64,000 nucleotides of DNA, from assembly GCF_034521165.1 (NCBI RefSeq), contig NZ_JAXHMV010000002.1, positions 310,001 through 374,000 of the forward strand, in the 5' to 3' direction. The notes below the pieces were generated by a model. It was not told the DNA's origin. It ran no database searches and saw only the letters and a program-made list of their open reading frames with translations. Of this stretch, positions 1 through 9,965 are shown one piece after another; position 1 is the first letter of the stretch; the number at the start of each line of letters is the position of its first letter. The position numbers were made by a program, and so were the translations under genes. This stretch comes from Thiohalophilus sp. (GTDB lineage Bacteria > Pseudomonadota > Gammaproteobacteria > UBA6429 > Thiohalophilaceae).

Positions 1-30
1 AGTTCGCGAATCAGCCTGACAGGAAAATCG

Positions 31-1413
<1,383 letters not shown>

Positions 1414-1829
1414 CGTCTTCGGCACCGCACTGTGTGGCATCCAGCAGCCGCCTGTGCGTGACGACGATAAGTCGTCATGGCACAACCCGCTTCCGGTTCA
1501 AATCCCTTTTAAAACGCACAAGAATAAAAGCCCGTCCTGGCATTCTGCCAGTTCCTGTCTCATCTATAATTCATTAACTTCGATATAAACTATCGACAAC
1601 AGTGATGTCCCGCTCGAAGATATGCCGCAGTACCTCCACCTCGTGCTTTCTGTTATTCTAAACAAGTATTTTGAATACCAGTTCAATTTATAGTGGATTG
1701 CTTCGTCATCCTGCGCTTGCCACGGCCCAGCCAGCGGCCGTGATGGAACAGAGGGCGAAGCATTTTTTTGAATCCATGACCCGGTATTGAACCGTTCGTC
1801 CTTGCAAATTTAGAACAAAAGCGGGAAAC
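1414..1829. other. Intergenic region between fumC and tag
   Basis: No convincing coding frame. A perfect 7-bp hairpin lies at 1459-1477 (TGACGAC, loop GATAA, GTCGTCA). It has no T run, so it is at best a weak fumC terminator. The middle is AT-richer than the genes. The distal part holds the branched hairpin with a T run listed separately. Confidence 0.5.
1699..1769 (+). terminator. Branched hairpin followed by seven T residues
   Basis: An outer stem TGCTTCG (1699-1705) pairs with CGAAGCA (1756-1762) and is followed directly by TTTTTTT. It encloses a perfect inner stem CACGGCC (1721-1727) / GGCCGTG (1736-1742) with an 8-nt loop. The arrangement resembles the 3' end of a small structured RNA or an intrinsic terminator. 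It sits about 60 bp upstream of tag, too far from fumC to be a simple fumC terminator. No clear promoter was found, so an independent small RNA is only a possibility. Confidence 0.35.
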
Positions 1830-2411
1830 ATGACCAAACGCTGTGGCTGGGCCGGCCCCGAACAAATTTATCTGGACTACCACGACCATGAATGGGGTGT
1901 GCCGGTCTTCGATGATCGGACGTTATTCGAGTTTCTGATTCTGGAAGGCGCCCAGGCCGGGCTGAGCTGGATCACCGTTCTGAAAAAACGCGATGCTTAT
2001 CGACGCCTGTTCCACAACTTCGATGCGGAAAAGATCGCCCGCTTTTCAAGCAGTAAAATCGAACGTTTGTTGCAAAACCCCGATATTATTCGTAACCGCC
2101 TGAAGATAGAAGCCACGGTCAACAATGCGCGTGCATTTTTACACGTCAAAGAACAATACGAAAATTTCAGCAGTTATATCTGGCAATTTGTCGACGGCCA
2201 ACCCGTCCAGAATCACTGGAAAACCGATCAACAGGTCCCTTCCTCGACAACAACATCACAAATCATGAGCCGGGATCTCAAGCAACGCGGGTTCCGCTTT
2301 GTCGGCCCGACAATTTGTTATGCCTACATGCAGGCTGTCGGCATGGTTAATGACCATGTCACCGCCTGCTATCGGCACAATGAAGTTTTAAAACTGGGAA
2401 AATCACTATGA
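1830..2411 (+). CDS. tag: DNA-3-methyladenine glycosylase I
   Basis: Excises 3-methyladenine from alkylated DNA in base excision repair. The 193-residue protein begins with the Tag signature (RCGWAGP, then YHDHEWGVP). The family zinc ligands are present: Cys5 and His18 at the N-terminus and the His-x3-Cys pair in NDHVTACYRH near the C-terminus. The DNA-binding core FEFLILEGAQAGLSW is also typical. A GCGGGAAAC purine stretch lies upstream of the ATG. The stop codon overlaps the start of the next gene (ATGA), which implies translational coupling with the HPP-family gene. That pairing has no obvious biochemical reason. Confidence 0.95.
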   Translation: MTKRCGWAGPEQIYLDYHDHEWGVPVFDDRTLFEFLILEGAQAGLSWITVLKKRDAYRRLFHNFDAEKIARFSSSKIERLLQNPDIIRNRLKIEATVNNARAFLHVKEQYENFSSYIWQFVDGQPVQNHWKTDQQVPSSTTTSQIMSRDLKQRGFRFVGPTICYAYMQAVGMVNDHVTACYRHNEVLKLGKSL

Positions 2412-3373
2412 GTGTCAGAGCGTTTTTCGGTCTGGATTTCGAACAGATCAGCCATGCGGAGCGTCTTGCCTCCGGCGCCGGCGGCTTTGTCGGTATCTTT
2501 TTAATCGCGGTCGTCAGTTACTATTTCACCGGCTTTGAAGGCGCCGCCATGATCGTACCGTCCATGGGTGCCTCGGCAGTGCTGGTCTTCGCGGTACCAC
2601 ACGGCAAGTTGTCCCAGCCCTGGAACGTACTGGGCGGCAATGGTATTTCCGCCCTGGTCGGAATGACCTGTTACCTGTATGTTCCCGATGTCTTTCTTGC
2701 CGCCGCCCTGGCGGTGGGTATCGCGATCACCCTGATGCATTACATGTCCTGCATTCATCCACCGGGCGGGGCTTCCGCGCTGGCTGCGGTGATTGGCGGC
2801 GACGCCATTCATGCGCTCGGTTACCAGTATGTCCTGACACCCGTTCTGCTGAACTCATTTATCATCTTTCTGGTCGCCATCGGATTCAATTATCTTTTTC
2901 CGTGGCGCCGTTATCCCGCCAGCCTGATGAAATCTGCAGCGCAAAGCAGCCCGGCACAAACAAAAAATGAAGAGCGTGAACCCCACCTCTCGCAGGATGA
3001 TCTGGATTACGCCATGCGCAAGATGGATCTGCTGGTGGACATCACCGCCGACGATCTGAAGCGCCTTTATTCACTGGCCTCCGACTATTCCGAAAGCAAA
3101 TGCCTGCGACCGGAAGACATCCAGCTCGATCGCTACTACAGCAACGGGCAACACGGTAATCAATGGCAGATACGCCACATTATCGACGAGTCCCCGCATG
3201 AGGATCCCGCTCGCGACAAGGTCATCTACAAGATCGTCGCCGGTCAGGACCGTTACAACACTGGCACCTGTACCCGCGAGGAGTTTGCCGTCTGGGCACG
3301 CTTCGAAGTCGAGCAGCAGGGCGACCACTGGGTTCGCCCCGGCGGGACCATCGAATCCGAACCGGGGTCGTAA
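2408..3373 (+). CDS. HPP-family integral membrane protein with C-terminal soluble extension
   Basis: 321 residues. The first ~180 residues are hydrophobic with about four to five membrane segments and carry the HPP family hallmark motifs, including the HPPGGASAL element near residue 117 and PSMGASAVLVF near residue 55. Members of this family have been linked to nitrite transport in plant plastids and cyanobacteria; the substrate here is unknown. After the membrane domain there is a charged linker and a ~120-residue soluble domain (from about residue 195) that I do not recognise. It starts with a short helical repeat-like stretch (DDLDYAMRKMDLLVDITADD). The ATG overlaps the tag stop codon. Confidence 0.82.
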   Translation: MSVRAFFGLDFEQISHAERLASGAGGFVGIFLIAVVSYYFTGFEGAAMIVPSMGASAVLVFAVPHGKLSQPWNVLGGNGISALVGMTCYLYVPDVFLAAALAVGIAITLMHYMSCIHPPGGASALAAVIGGDAIHALGYQYVLTPVLLNSFIIFLVAIGFNYLFPWRRYPASLMKSAAQSSPAQTKNEEREPHLSQDDLDYAMRKMDLLVDITADDLKRLYSLASDYSESKCLRPEDIQLDRYYSNGQHGNQWQIRHIIDESPHEDPARDKVIYKIVAGQDRYNTGTCTREEFAVWARFEVEQQGDHWVRPGGTIESEPGS

Positions 3374-3741
3374 ACCCGCAAAGCGCCGGCATATTCAGTC
3401 GATGCACCAATGAGTCCGCGCATGAATGTGTGCGGGGACACAAAAGAATGGTCCTGCGGGTGGCGATGGGACACCGGTAAAGAACGTCGGGACCATCAGC
3501 GTTTTTCCACCACGATAAGATGATCTCTCCCCTTTTGACCCGGCGTCTCGACGTCCTGCGCGCCGCTTCGTGAAATGCCTGAAAGGCGGGAGCGCCTTCG
3601 GCGCGACAGGCCTTGCCGCATGGATAGAGCTATCGCGGCCGAGCCGCTCCTACGGATCGGGGAATACAGGGTTTGAATATCTTTATTACCCGGCCCGGCC
3701 TTTTGCTAGAACGCCAACCGGATAAGATGCATAATAGCGTG
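3374..3741. repeat. Intergenic region with a REP-like 'gcgggagcgcc...gccgctcctac' palindrome
   Basis: No gene is visible. A REP-like imperfect palindrome occupies about 3587-3652: the left arm has GGGAGCGCCTTCGGCGCGA and the right arm has TATCGCGG..GCCGCTCCTAC. The same family recurs at 18180-18231, 25205-25270 (degenerate) and 57225-57293. The rest is unremarkable sequence before pyrC. Confidence 0.6.
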
Positions 3742-4776
3742 ATGGATCAGATTACCCTTACCCGCCCGGACGACTGGCATCTGCATGTGCGCGATGGCGC
3801 GGTTTTAGCCGACGTGCTGGGCGATACCGCCCGGCGCTTCGCCCGTGCGATTATCATGCCCAATCTCAAGCCCCCGGTGACCACGGTCGATCAGGCCCTG
3901 GCTTACCGGCAACGGATTCTGGCTGCGTTGCCGCAAGGGACGTCGTTCAATCCGTTGATGACCCTGTACCTCACCGATGACACCACGGCGGAGGAAATCC
4001 GCAAAGCCGCCGGACATCCGGATGTGCATGCCGTGAAGCTCTATCCCGCGGGTGCCACCACCAACTCGGCGGCGGGTGTCACGGCGGTCGAGAAAACCTG
4101 GGACGCCATCGAGGCAATGGCGCAAACCGGGCTGCCGTTACTGATTCATGGCGAGGCCACCGAACCGGACATCGATATCTTCGATCGCGAGGCGGTGTAT
4201 ATCGATCGCACCCTGCGGCCGTTACTCGAGCGGTTCCCGACACTCAAGGTGGTGCTGGAACACATCACCACCCGCCAGGCCGCCGAGTTCGTCCATGCCG
4301 GTCCCGATAACCTGGGCGCCACCATCACCCCGCACCATCTGTTGATGAACCGCAATGCCATGTTCCGCGGCGGCATGAATCCACACCACTTCTGCCTGCC
4401 GATTCTCAAGCGCGAACAACACCGCCAGGCGTTGCTCAAGGCGGCCATCAGCGACACGGGCAAGTTCTTCCTCGGCACCGACAGCGCCCCGCATCCGCGC
4501 CATGCCAAGGAATCGGGTTGCGGTTGCGCCGGGATCTACTCCGCGCATGCCGCGCTGGAGCTGTATGCCGAAGCCTTCGAGGAAGCCGGTGCACTGGACA
4601 AGCTGGAAGGCTTTGCCAGCCACTACGGCGCCGATTTTTACGGCCTGCCGCGCAACAGCAATCGCATCACCCTGATCCGCGAAGACTGGACAGTGGCCAG
4701 CAGCATGAAATTTGGCGAGGAAGAGTTGATTCCGCTGCGTGCCGGACAAACGGTTCACTGGCGGATGAAAGATTAG
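3742..4776 (+). CDS. pyrC: Dihydroorotase, class II (PyrC type)
   Basis: Interconverts carbamoyl-aspartate and dihydroorotate in de novo pyrimidine synthesis; zinc-dependent amidohydrolase. The HLH metal motif is in the N-terminal DDWHLHVRDG, the segment with the carboxylated lysine is VKLYPAGATTNS near residue 100, LIHGEAT follows, and the catalytic aspartate is in GTDSAPH. I take the ATG at 3742 (MDQITLTRPDDWH) because it aligns with the family's usual N-terminus and gives 344 residues. An upstream in-frame ATG at 3673 would add 23 residues unlike the family. The gene stands alone. Confidence 0.95.
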   Translation: MDQITLTRPDDWHLHVRDGAVLADVLGDTARRFARAIIMPNLKPPVTTVDQALAYRQRILAALPQGTSFNPLMTLYLTDDTTAEEIRKAAGHPDVHAVKLYPAGATTNSAAGVTAVEKTWDAIEAMAQTGLPLLIHGEATEPDIDIFDREAVYIDRTLRPLLERFPTLKVVLEHITTRQAAEFVHAGPDNLGATITPHHLLMNRNAMFRGGMNPHHFCLPILKREQHRQALLKAAISDTGKFFLGTDSAPHPRHAKESGCGCAGIYSAHAALELYAEAFEEAGALDKLEGFASHYGADFYGLPRNSNRITLIREDWTVASSMKFGEEELIPLRAGQTVHWRMKD

Positions 4777-4861
4777 TGCTGAGTGCTGAGTGCTGAGTGC
4801 TGAGTTCTAAGTTCTAAGTTCTTAGTTCTTAGTACTTAGTTCTAAGTACTAAGTACTAAGT
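4777..4861. repeat. Tandem tract with ~7-11 bp period (gtgctgagt / agttctaagt units)
   Basis: Immediately after the pyrC stop codon the sequence reads as four GTGCTGA-type units. These pass into AGTTCTAAG / AGTACTTAG-type units, so the tract drifts from one unit to another. Similar tracts occur at 5109-5140, 37441-37482 and 63770-63800. This is a direct observation; function unknown. Confidence 0.8.
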
Positions 4862-4880
4862 ACCAAGAACTGCCTTTACC

Positions 4881-4996
4881 TGTGGGAGCGGGCGACGCAC
4901 AGGGAAGTGCTAATGTCGCGGTAGGCAGGACGCCGGGAGCGACGACGACCGCGACCCCACCATCGCCCGGCAATCGCGCCCGTGGGGCGCTCCCAC
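4881..4996. repeat. REP-like element, family 'tgtgggagcgggc ... gcccgtggggcgctcccac'
   Basis: Left arm TGTGGGAGCGGGCGACG and right arm GCGCCCGTGGGGCGCTCCCAC form a long imperfect palindrome. Other copies are at 21704-21768 and, inverted, at 29586-29660. It lies in the convergent gap between pyrC and the TraB-family gene, a usual place for REP sequences. Confidence 0.7.
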
Positions 4997-5030
4997 CAAT
5001 CTGATAAAAACCGGGACCAGGGTCTAAGTC

Positions 5031-5104
5031 GTAGGCCCGATAAAGCGCAGCGGTATCGGGCAACCTCAAGCTGCCGGACACCGCTCGCGCTATGTCCGGC
5101 CTAC
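5031..5104. repeat. Bipartite REP (two hairpins enclosed by GTAGGC/GCCTAC)
   Basis: Outer ends GTAGGC and GCCTAC pair with each other. Inside are hairpin 1 (CCCGATA..TATCGGG) and hairpin 2 (GCCGGACA..TGTCCGGC), giving a Y-shaped fold. Full copies recur at 19031-19105 and, inverted, at 48564-48638. Single-hairpin fragments are at about 21784-21812 and 29550-29580. Confidence 0.8.
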
Positions 5105-5141
5105 ACTCTGAGTTATAAGAACTAAGAACTAAGAACTGCAG

Positions 5142-6020
5142 TTAATAGACGGCCTTGACCCGATAACCCTGTGCTTCGAGCATGCGTAACAGGCCGACGT
5201 CGCCGGGCAGGTGCAGGGCGCCGACGGCGATAAAGGCGTTACCTTTTGCCAGCTGCGCCTGCATGGTTTCCAGCATGTTGCGGTTACGTTGTTCGATCAG
5301 ACTGTCGTTGACCAGCGCGCTGACGTCCTTGCCTGATTTTTCCAGTTCCCGTTCGCTGTATTCCAGCAGGCCATCGAGATCGCGCGCCAGGTAAATCTGC
5401 AGCATTTCCTCGACCATTTCTTCCAGATGGCGGTGTTCGCGAACCGCGACCCGCAACAGATTGATCTGGGTTTTCAGCGGCGTGTTGTCAAACAGCTCGA
5501 TGACTTCTTCCGGGGCTTCCAGACCACACAATTGCTTACCCTGTTCCTGCGCGGTTTGATACAACACATAATCGAGAAACCTGCCCGATTCGGGTTTGGG
5601 AACACTCAGCAGCAAGCCGGCCGCCCAGGGTTTGAGCATGGGCACCATTTGCCCTGGAATTCCGTACTTCGCGATCAAGGACTCCGTTTTGTTATACAGT
5701 TCACGATCGATCTGCTCGTCCAGTTTCTGGCCATCGAGATACATCATGCCCTGACTCATCCGGATCTGCGTGGCCGCGTCCATTTTCATTTCGGCACAAA
5801 AGATGTCCGACTGATCAAAGCGCTTCTGTACCGGTGGAGGTAACCGGGTTACGCGGGGATCCTCGCTGTGAATAGTGCCGAGCAGATAGCTCGCCTGGCC
5901 CGATTCGGGAGTGATTTCCCACAATATACCCTGCTGTTCCCCGGCCTGAGCAACACCAAGTGTCAACAACAGCAAAGCCGCCGTGACAATACGCGAAATA
6001 CCGAAATAGACCTGTTTCAT
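5142..6020 (-). CDS. TraB/GumN family protein, secreted
   Basis: 292 residues from the ATG at 6020. A signal peptide (MKQVYFGISRIVTAALLLL, cleavage near AQA-GE) suggests a periplasmic or lipid-attached location. Two GxxH elements define the TraB/GumN fold: LLGTIHSEDP near the N-terminus and AVGALHLPGD near the C-terminus. Related proteins (TraB, Tiki) include metal-dependent proteases, but most bacterial members have no known substrate. A start 18 codons upstream is possible but would put a basic stretch in front of the signal sequence. The gene is convergent with pyrC and divergent from rnt. Confidence 0.85.
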   Translation of the reverse strand: MKQVYFGISRIVTAALLLLTLGVAQAGEQQGILWEITPESGQASYLLGTIHSEDPRVTRLPPPVQKRFDQSDIFCAEMKMDAATQIRMSQGMMYLDGQKLDEQIDRELYNKTESLIAKYGIPGQMVPMLKPWAAGLLLSVPKPESGRFLDYVLYQTAQEQGKQLCGLEAPEEVIELFDNTPLKTQINLLRVAVREHRHLEEMVEEMLQIYLARDLDGLLEYSERELEKSGKDVSALVNDSLIEQRNRNMLETMQAQLAKGNAFIAVGALHLPGDVGLLRMLEAQGYRVKAVY

Positions 6021-6109
6021 GAAAAACCCGCCCCGTCTCTTTCCTGGCTGCAACGAAACTGTGATAATACGCACTGCCGCTATTACCCTGCAATGTTCAA
6101 GGCTGTCCG

Positions 6110-6718
6110 ATGTCCCGTATTTCCAAACGCTTTCGTGGTTTTCTACCCGTCGTGGTCGACGTGGAAACCGCCGGATTCGATTGTCACAGCCACGCCCTGC
6201 TCGAGGTCGCCGCTGTGCCCATCATCATGAATCGCGAGGGCAAGGTCGAGCCGGCCGAAACCATTGCCTGTCATGTTGAGCCCTTTGAAGGCGCACAGCT
6301 GGATCCCAAGGCGCTGGAGTTCACCGGCATCGATCCCTACCATCCGTTTCGCATGGCCAAACCGGAAGCCGAGGCCCTGGAGCTGATTTTTGAGCCCATC
6401 GCCGAGATAATCCGGATTCAGCAATGCAGCCGGGCGATTCTGGTCGGGCACAACCCGTTTTTCGATCTCGGCTTCATCAAGGCGGCCGCCAACCGCCAGG
6501 GTTTCAAGAGAATCCCCTTTCACCAGTTCAGCACCTTCGACACCGCCACCCTGGGCGGACTCGCCTTCGGCCAGACCGTCCTGGCCCGCGCCGCCAAAGC
6601 CGCCGGGATCGAATGGGACAACAACGAAGCCCACTCCGCCGTTTACGATGCCGAACGCACCGCCGAACTGTTCTGCGACATCGTCAACCGCTGGGATAGC
6701 TTAAGCCAGCCAGAGTGA
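6110..6718 (+). CDS. rnt: Ribonuclease T
   Basis: A DEDDh 3'-5' exoribonuclease that trims tRNA (CCA end turnover) and stable RNA 3' ends; acts as a dimer in the cytoplasm. The 202 residues include exo I VVDVETAGFD near 17, exo II GHNPFFDLGF near 116, and exo III HSAVYDAERTAELF with the catalytic His and Asp near 178-183. Length and motif spacing match gammaproteobacterial RNase T. It is divergent from the TraB gene with about 90 bp between starts, and is followed by a MITE-like repeat. Confidence 0.95.
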   Translation: MSRISKRFRGFLPVVVDVETAGFDCHSHALLEVAAVPIIMNREGKVEPAETIACHVEPFEGAQLDPKALEFTGIDPYHPFRMAKPEAEALELIFEPIAEIIRIQQCSRAILVGHNPFFDLGFIKAAANRQGFKRIPFHQFSTFDTATLGGLAFGQTVLARAAKAAGIEWDNNEAHSAVYDAERTAELFCDIVNRWDSLSQPE

Positions 6719-6735
6719 CCACTTCTTCAGGGTGG

Positions 6736-6954
6736 TGGAAATAACGCCAAGAACGCAAAGACGCGGAGGACGCAAAGTTATTTATTATAAAGTTGTAGGG
6801 TGGCTCAAGCATTAGCGGAGCCACCTTTATAAAGCAAAACCTGTTAGACCAAGAAGTTGCCGGATCCGCTTCGCTTGATCCGGCCTACGGTTTAAAGCGG
6901 ACCAATTAATATATTTCCTTTGCGTCCTCCGCGTCTTTGCGCCCTTTGCGTTAC
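6736..6954. repeat. MITE-like element, copy 1 (~220 bp, inverted ends)
   Basis: Left end TGGAAATAACGCC followed by AAGAACGCAAAGACGCGGAGG; the right end is its inverse (TTTGCGTCCTCCGCGTCTTTGCG..GCGTTA). The interior has two hairpins: GGTGGCTCAAGC..GCGGAGCCACC and CCGGATCCGCTTCGCTTGATCCGG. Copy 2 at 9966-10191 matches it along its whole length in the same orientation. The TAA stop codon of the sensor-kinase gene is formed by the first bases of the right-hand end. Confidence 0.8.
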
Positions 6955-8300
6955 TGATCAGAAATGTCTAAAAGTGGCACCTGTACGAGAACCCGCAACC
7001 CGCCGAGCTGTTCGCTGCGATCCAGTTGCAGGGTGCCGTGGTAGCTTTCGACGATTTGTTTGACGATGGACAGGCCGATGCCGTGGCCGCTGACGGTTTC
7101 GTCCTGGCGTTGGCCGCGTTGCAGCAGGCTGGTGGCCTGTTGCGGTTCGATGCCGGGGCCGTCGTCTTCGACGCTGATACGCAGGCTGTTATCCTGTTCG
7201 GAAAATTCAAGACGAATGCGGCTATGGGTCCACTTCCAGGCATTGTCCAGCAGGTTACCCAGCAGTTCGGTGGCATCTTCCTTCTCCAGCGGCAGCAGAG
7301 CATCCTCGGCGTTCTGTAGCTCGAGTTCGACCGGTTTGTCCTGATACAGGCGCTGCAGCGTATCAAGTAGCGGTGGCAGATCCTGTTGCAGGTCAAATCG
7401 TTTGTGGCTACGCCTGTCACCGGCCAGACGGGCCCGTTTGAGTTCGCTGTCGACCCGTTGCTGGATTTGCCGGATCTGCTGCAACACCCGTGCATGGCGT
7501 TGTTGTTCCGAATCATCGAGGGATTCATACCACTGATGGATCAGGGCCAGGGGTGTTTTGATGGCATGCGCCACATCGCCCATGGCATGCCGGGAACGTT
7601 CCAGTCGCTGTTGCTGACGCTGCAACAGCCGGTTGACTTCCCTGACCAGCGGCAACACTTCGGTGGGGACATTCTCGGGCAGCTGGCTGGCCTGCCCGGA
7701 TTCAAGCTGGCCAATGGCCTGTTGCGCCTGGCGAACCGGTCGCATGACAAAATGGATAATCGCGCTCTGTGCCGCGAGCAAGACGACAATAATCAGCAGA
7801 ATCGAGGCGCCGAACTGTTTCTGAAACCCGTGTATTTCCGCGTAGATGTGCGAGACATCCTCGGCGGTCACAATCAATAAATCCTGACCCTGTTTTTCAT
7901 AACGCTGCTGGCGAACGAGCAATGATTGATTACGTGGACCGCTCTGCTGACTGATTGCCACCTTGTTCGTATTACCGATATCCGGGACGGTTAATGTTTC
8001 ATCCCACAGCGAACGGGAATAGTGCGTTTTATTGCCGGCCTGAATGATGAAATAGTGGCCTGAAAAAGGTTGATGATAGATATTCTGGATTTTTTTCTCA
8101 TCCAGTACCAGTTGCCCGTCGTTATCGAAATGACAGGCAACCAGCAGGCTTTCGGCATCATGTTTCAACCGGCTCTGGATATATTCACCCGTAATCTTTT
8201 CAGCCGCGAGACCAATCAGGGCCCAGAGCACAACAGCCAGCACAATGATGGTCACCAGCAGACCGAGATTGAGATTGGCACGCAGGGAACGGAATATCAT
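6951..8300 (-). CDS. Sensor histidine kinase (PhoQ-like)
   Basis: 449 residues: membrane segment 1 (about 12-34), a periplasmic sensor region (about 35-165), membrane segment 2 (about 168-188), HAMP, then HisKA with the phospho-accepting histidine in GDVAHAIKTPLAL. The HATPase_c domain has its N box in ELLGNLLDNAWKW and G boxes in DDGPGIEP and GHGIGLSIVKQIV. The AHAIKTPLAL form of the H box and the domain order resemble the PhoQ/PmrB group, but the ligand cannot be read from sequence. The ATG overlaps the stop of the response regulator (ATGA). The stop codon lies in the end of a MITE-like repeat, so the extreme C-terminus may have been set by that insertion. Confidence 0.9.
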   Translation of the reverse strand: MIFRSLRANLNLGLLVTIIVLAVVLWALIGLAAEKITGEYIQSRLKHDAESLLVACHFDNDGQLVLDEKKIQNIYHQPFSGHYFIIQAGNKTHYSRSLWDETLTVPDIGNTNKVAISQQSGPRNQSLLVRQQRYEKQGQDLLIVTAEDVSHIYAEIHGFQKQFGASILLIIVVLLAAQSAIIHFVMRPVRQAQQAIGQLESGQASQLPENVPTEVLPLVREVNRLLQRQQQRLERSRHAMGDVAHAIKTPLALIHQWYESLDDSEQQRHARVLQQIRQIQQRVDSELKRARLAGDRRSHKRFDLQQDLPPLLDTLQRLYQDKPVELELQNAEDALLPLEKEDATELLGNLLDNAWKWTHSRIRLEFSEQDNSLRISVEDDGPGIEPQQATSLLQRGQRQDETVSGHGIGLSIVKQIVESYHGTLQLDRSEQLGGLRVLVQVPLLDISDQ

Positions 8301-8953
8301 GGCGCGAAGATATAGCCCTGGCCACGCCGGGTCTGAATAATGTCCTTGCCCAGTCGATCCCGCAGGCGACGGACATAAACCTCGATGACATTGCTGTCCC
8401 GATCCGCATCCATTTCATACACGTGTTCGGTGAGTCGCGTCTTGGACAGCACCTTGCCCGGATTGAGCATGAAATAACGTAGCAGGCGGTATTCGGTACC
8501 GGTTAACTGGAAGTTCTGTTCACCGTTACTCACGGTCTGGGTCTCTTCATCCAGCAGCCAGCCCTGGCCTTCGAGTTGGGCGCCAGCCGACTGATAGCGT
8601 CGGCGGATCAGGGCCTGTACCCGGGCCAGTAACTCTTCGCCGTGAAACGGCTTGGTCAGATAATCATCCGCACCGTTCTGCAGTCCGGTCACCTTGTCCT
8701 GCCAGCTGTCCCGCGCGGTCAGGATCAACACCGGCGTGGTGATTCTGGCCTCGCGCCAGTTTTGCAAGACATCCAGGCCGCTGCGCTGCGGCAGGCCCAG
8801 ATCGAGAATGATGGTGTCGTACTCAAACTCCCGGCCCAGGTATTCACCCTCGACCCCGTCATGGGCCAGGTCGACGACATATCCGGCGTCGACCAGCTTC
8901 GCCTTGAGCGACTCGGCCAGTTGCGTTTCATCCTCGACCAGTAACAGTCGCAA
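8297..8953 (-). CDS. OmpR/PhoP-family response regulator
   Basis: 218 residues: receiver domain with acidic pair VEDE at 6-9, phospho-acceptor Asp in IILDLGLP near 51 and the conserved Lys in TKPF near 101, then a winged-helix DNA-binding domain ending RRGQGYIF. It is the partner of the adjacent kinase. Translation starts at a TTG (MRLLLVEDE) three bases after the PepSY stop. The upstream GAGGAAGAGGA ribosome site sits inside the end of the PepSY gene, supporting this start and coupling. It probably senses envelope or redox state together with the PepSY and cytochrome genes; that link is inference from the operon. Confidence 0.93.
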   Translation of the reverse strand: MRLLLVEDETQLAESLKAKLVDAGYVVDLAHDGVEGEYLGREFEYDTIILDLGLPQRSGLDVLQNWREARITTPVLILTARDSWQDKVTGLQNGADDYLTKPFHGEELLARVQALIRRRYQSAGAQLEGQGWLLDEETQTVSNGEQNFQLTGTEYRLLRYFMLNPGKVLSKTRLTEHVYEMDADRDSNVIEVYVRRLRDRLGKDIIQTRRGQGYIFAP

Positions 8954-8956
8954 GTC

Positions 8957-9295
8957 TCAGTCCTCTTCCTCGATTTTCAGAATCTCGCCGCTGGCGGCAT
9001 CCACTTTCAATTCGATGACCCGATCCTTTTCGGTCAGAATCTCCAGCTCATAGATATAGCTGCCGTCTTCACGCTCCAGCTCGGTCTCGATAACCTGACC
9101 GGGATAGTCTTTTTCGACTTGCTTCAAAATTTCCTGCAGAGAGAGAATTTTACCCTGCTGACGCAATTCCCGGGCCTCTCTGTAATCCAGTTTATCATCC
9201 GCCCGGGCGGCGTCCATGGTATCCATTCCCTGGCTGGCAAGGATACCAATCCCGCCGGCGGCCAGCAGGCTGAATACTATTGATTTATAACGCAT
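8957..9295 (-). CDS. PepSY domain protein, exported
   Basis: 112 residues from the ATG at 9295, which has a GGAG ribosome site (GTAAGGAGAG) a few bases upstream. The N-terminal hydrophobic stretch (IVFSLLAAGGIGILAS) is a signal peptide or anchor. A PepSY domain fills about residues 45-112 (LQEILKQVEKDYPGQVIETE ... IELKVDAASGEILKIEEED). PepSY domains are small periplasmic modules often encoded beside cytochrome b561-type proteins and two-component systems; their biochemical role is poorly defined. The acidic C-terminus EEED could bind metal, but this is speculation. Confidence 0.85.
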   Translation of the reverse strand: MRYKSIVFSLLAAGGIGILASQGMDTMDAARADDKLDYREARELRQQGKILSLQEILKQVEKDYPGQVIETELEREDGSYIYELEILTEKDRVIELKVDAASGEILKIEEED

Positions 9296-9311
9296 GATGA
9301 CTCTCCTTACT

Positions 9312-9887
9312 CTATTGATCGATATGCAATGATTTCTTGCCGGTGAACATCGCCCGCACCAGGTTCTCCCGATGCAGCAGACTTTCCAGTAATACACCCG
9401 CCACATGGATCAATGCCAGCAACAGGGTGAAGTTGGCGAAAAACTCGTGGACATCCTCAACGGCTTTCCAGCCTGCGGCTTCGTGCGCGATCCAGCCAGA
9501 CAACGGCCCCGCGCCCTCTTCCACCGCATAGGTTGCCAGCCCGCTCAATGTTGTCACCAGCAACGCGATCAGCATCAACACGATCATAGCGCCGCCGGCC
9601 GGGTTGTGGCCCAGGTAACGTTTGGGTCGCAACAGGAACACCTCTTTGAGATACTGCTTGATCTCGGCGGGGCGTTTGACAAAATCACTGAAGCGGGCAT
9701 GGCGCGTGCCGATCAGCCCCCAGATCAGTCGCAAGCCGATCAACAGCAGCACGCTATAGCCGGCAAAAGTATGCAACCCCAGCCACTCATCCTCGCTGAG
9801 ATAGGCGAGCATAAAACTCAGCACCAGCGCCCAGTGAAAAAACCGCACAAAAACGTCCCAGACCCGGACTTCTTTCTCTGTATTCAT
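9312..9887 (-). CDS. Cytochrome b561-family di-heme membrane protein
   Basis: 191 residues from the ATG at 9887, eight bases after a strong AGGAGG. Four membrane segments carry candidate heme-ligand histidines: FFHWALVLSFML near residue 17, GLHTFAGYSVLL near 42, AHEAAGWKAVEDVHEFFANF near 140-155 and LLALIHVAGVLL near 160. This pattern matches the Ni-Fe hydrogenase/cytochrome b561 family (small b-type cytochromes that pass electrons across the inner membrane). It is the first gene of the operon cytb561-pepSY-RR-HK. The electron donor is unknown. Confidence 0.88.
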   Translation of the reverse strand: MNTEKEVRVWDVFVRFFHWALVLSFMLAYLSEDEWLGLHTFAGYSVLLLIGLRLIWGLIGTRHARFSDFVKRPAEIKQYLKEVFLLRPKRYLGHNPAGGAMIVLMLIALLVTTLSGLATYAVEEGAGPLSGWIAHEAAGWKAVEDVHEFFANFTLLLALIHVAGVLLESLLHRENLVRAMFTGKKSLHIDQ

Positions 9888-9965
9888 CAAAACCACCTCC
9901 TGACTCTGGGGACACAGTCTAGGCGGTCAAGCTGAAACCAGGCTGAAAATGAATAGATAGATTGC

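Noticed and set aside
1480..1515. GGTTCAAATCCC resembling a tRNA T-loop
   Set aside because: No acceptor, D or anticodon arm could be built around it, so it is not a tRNA. A tRNA relic cannot be proven.
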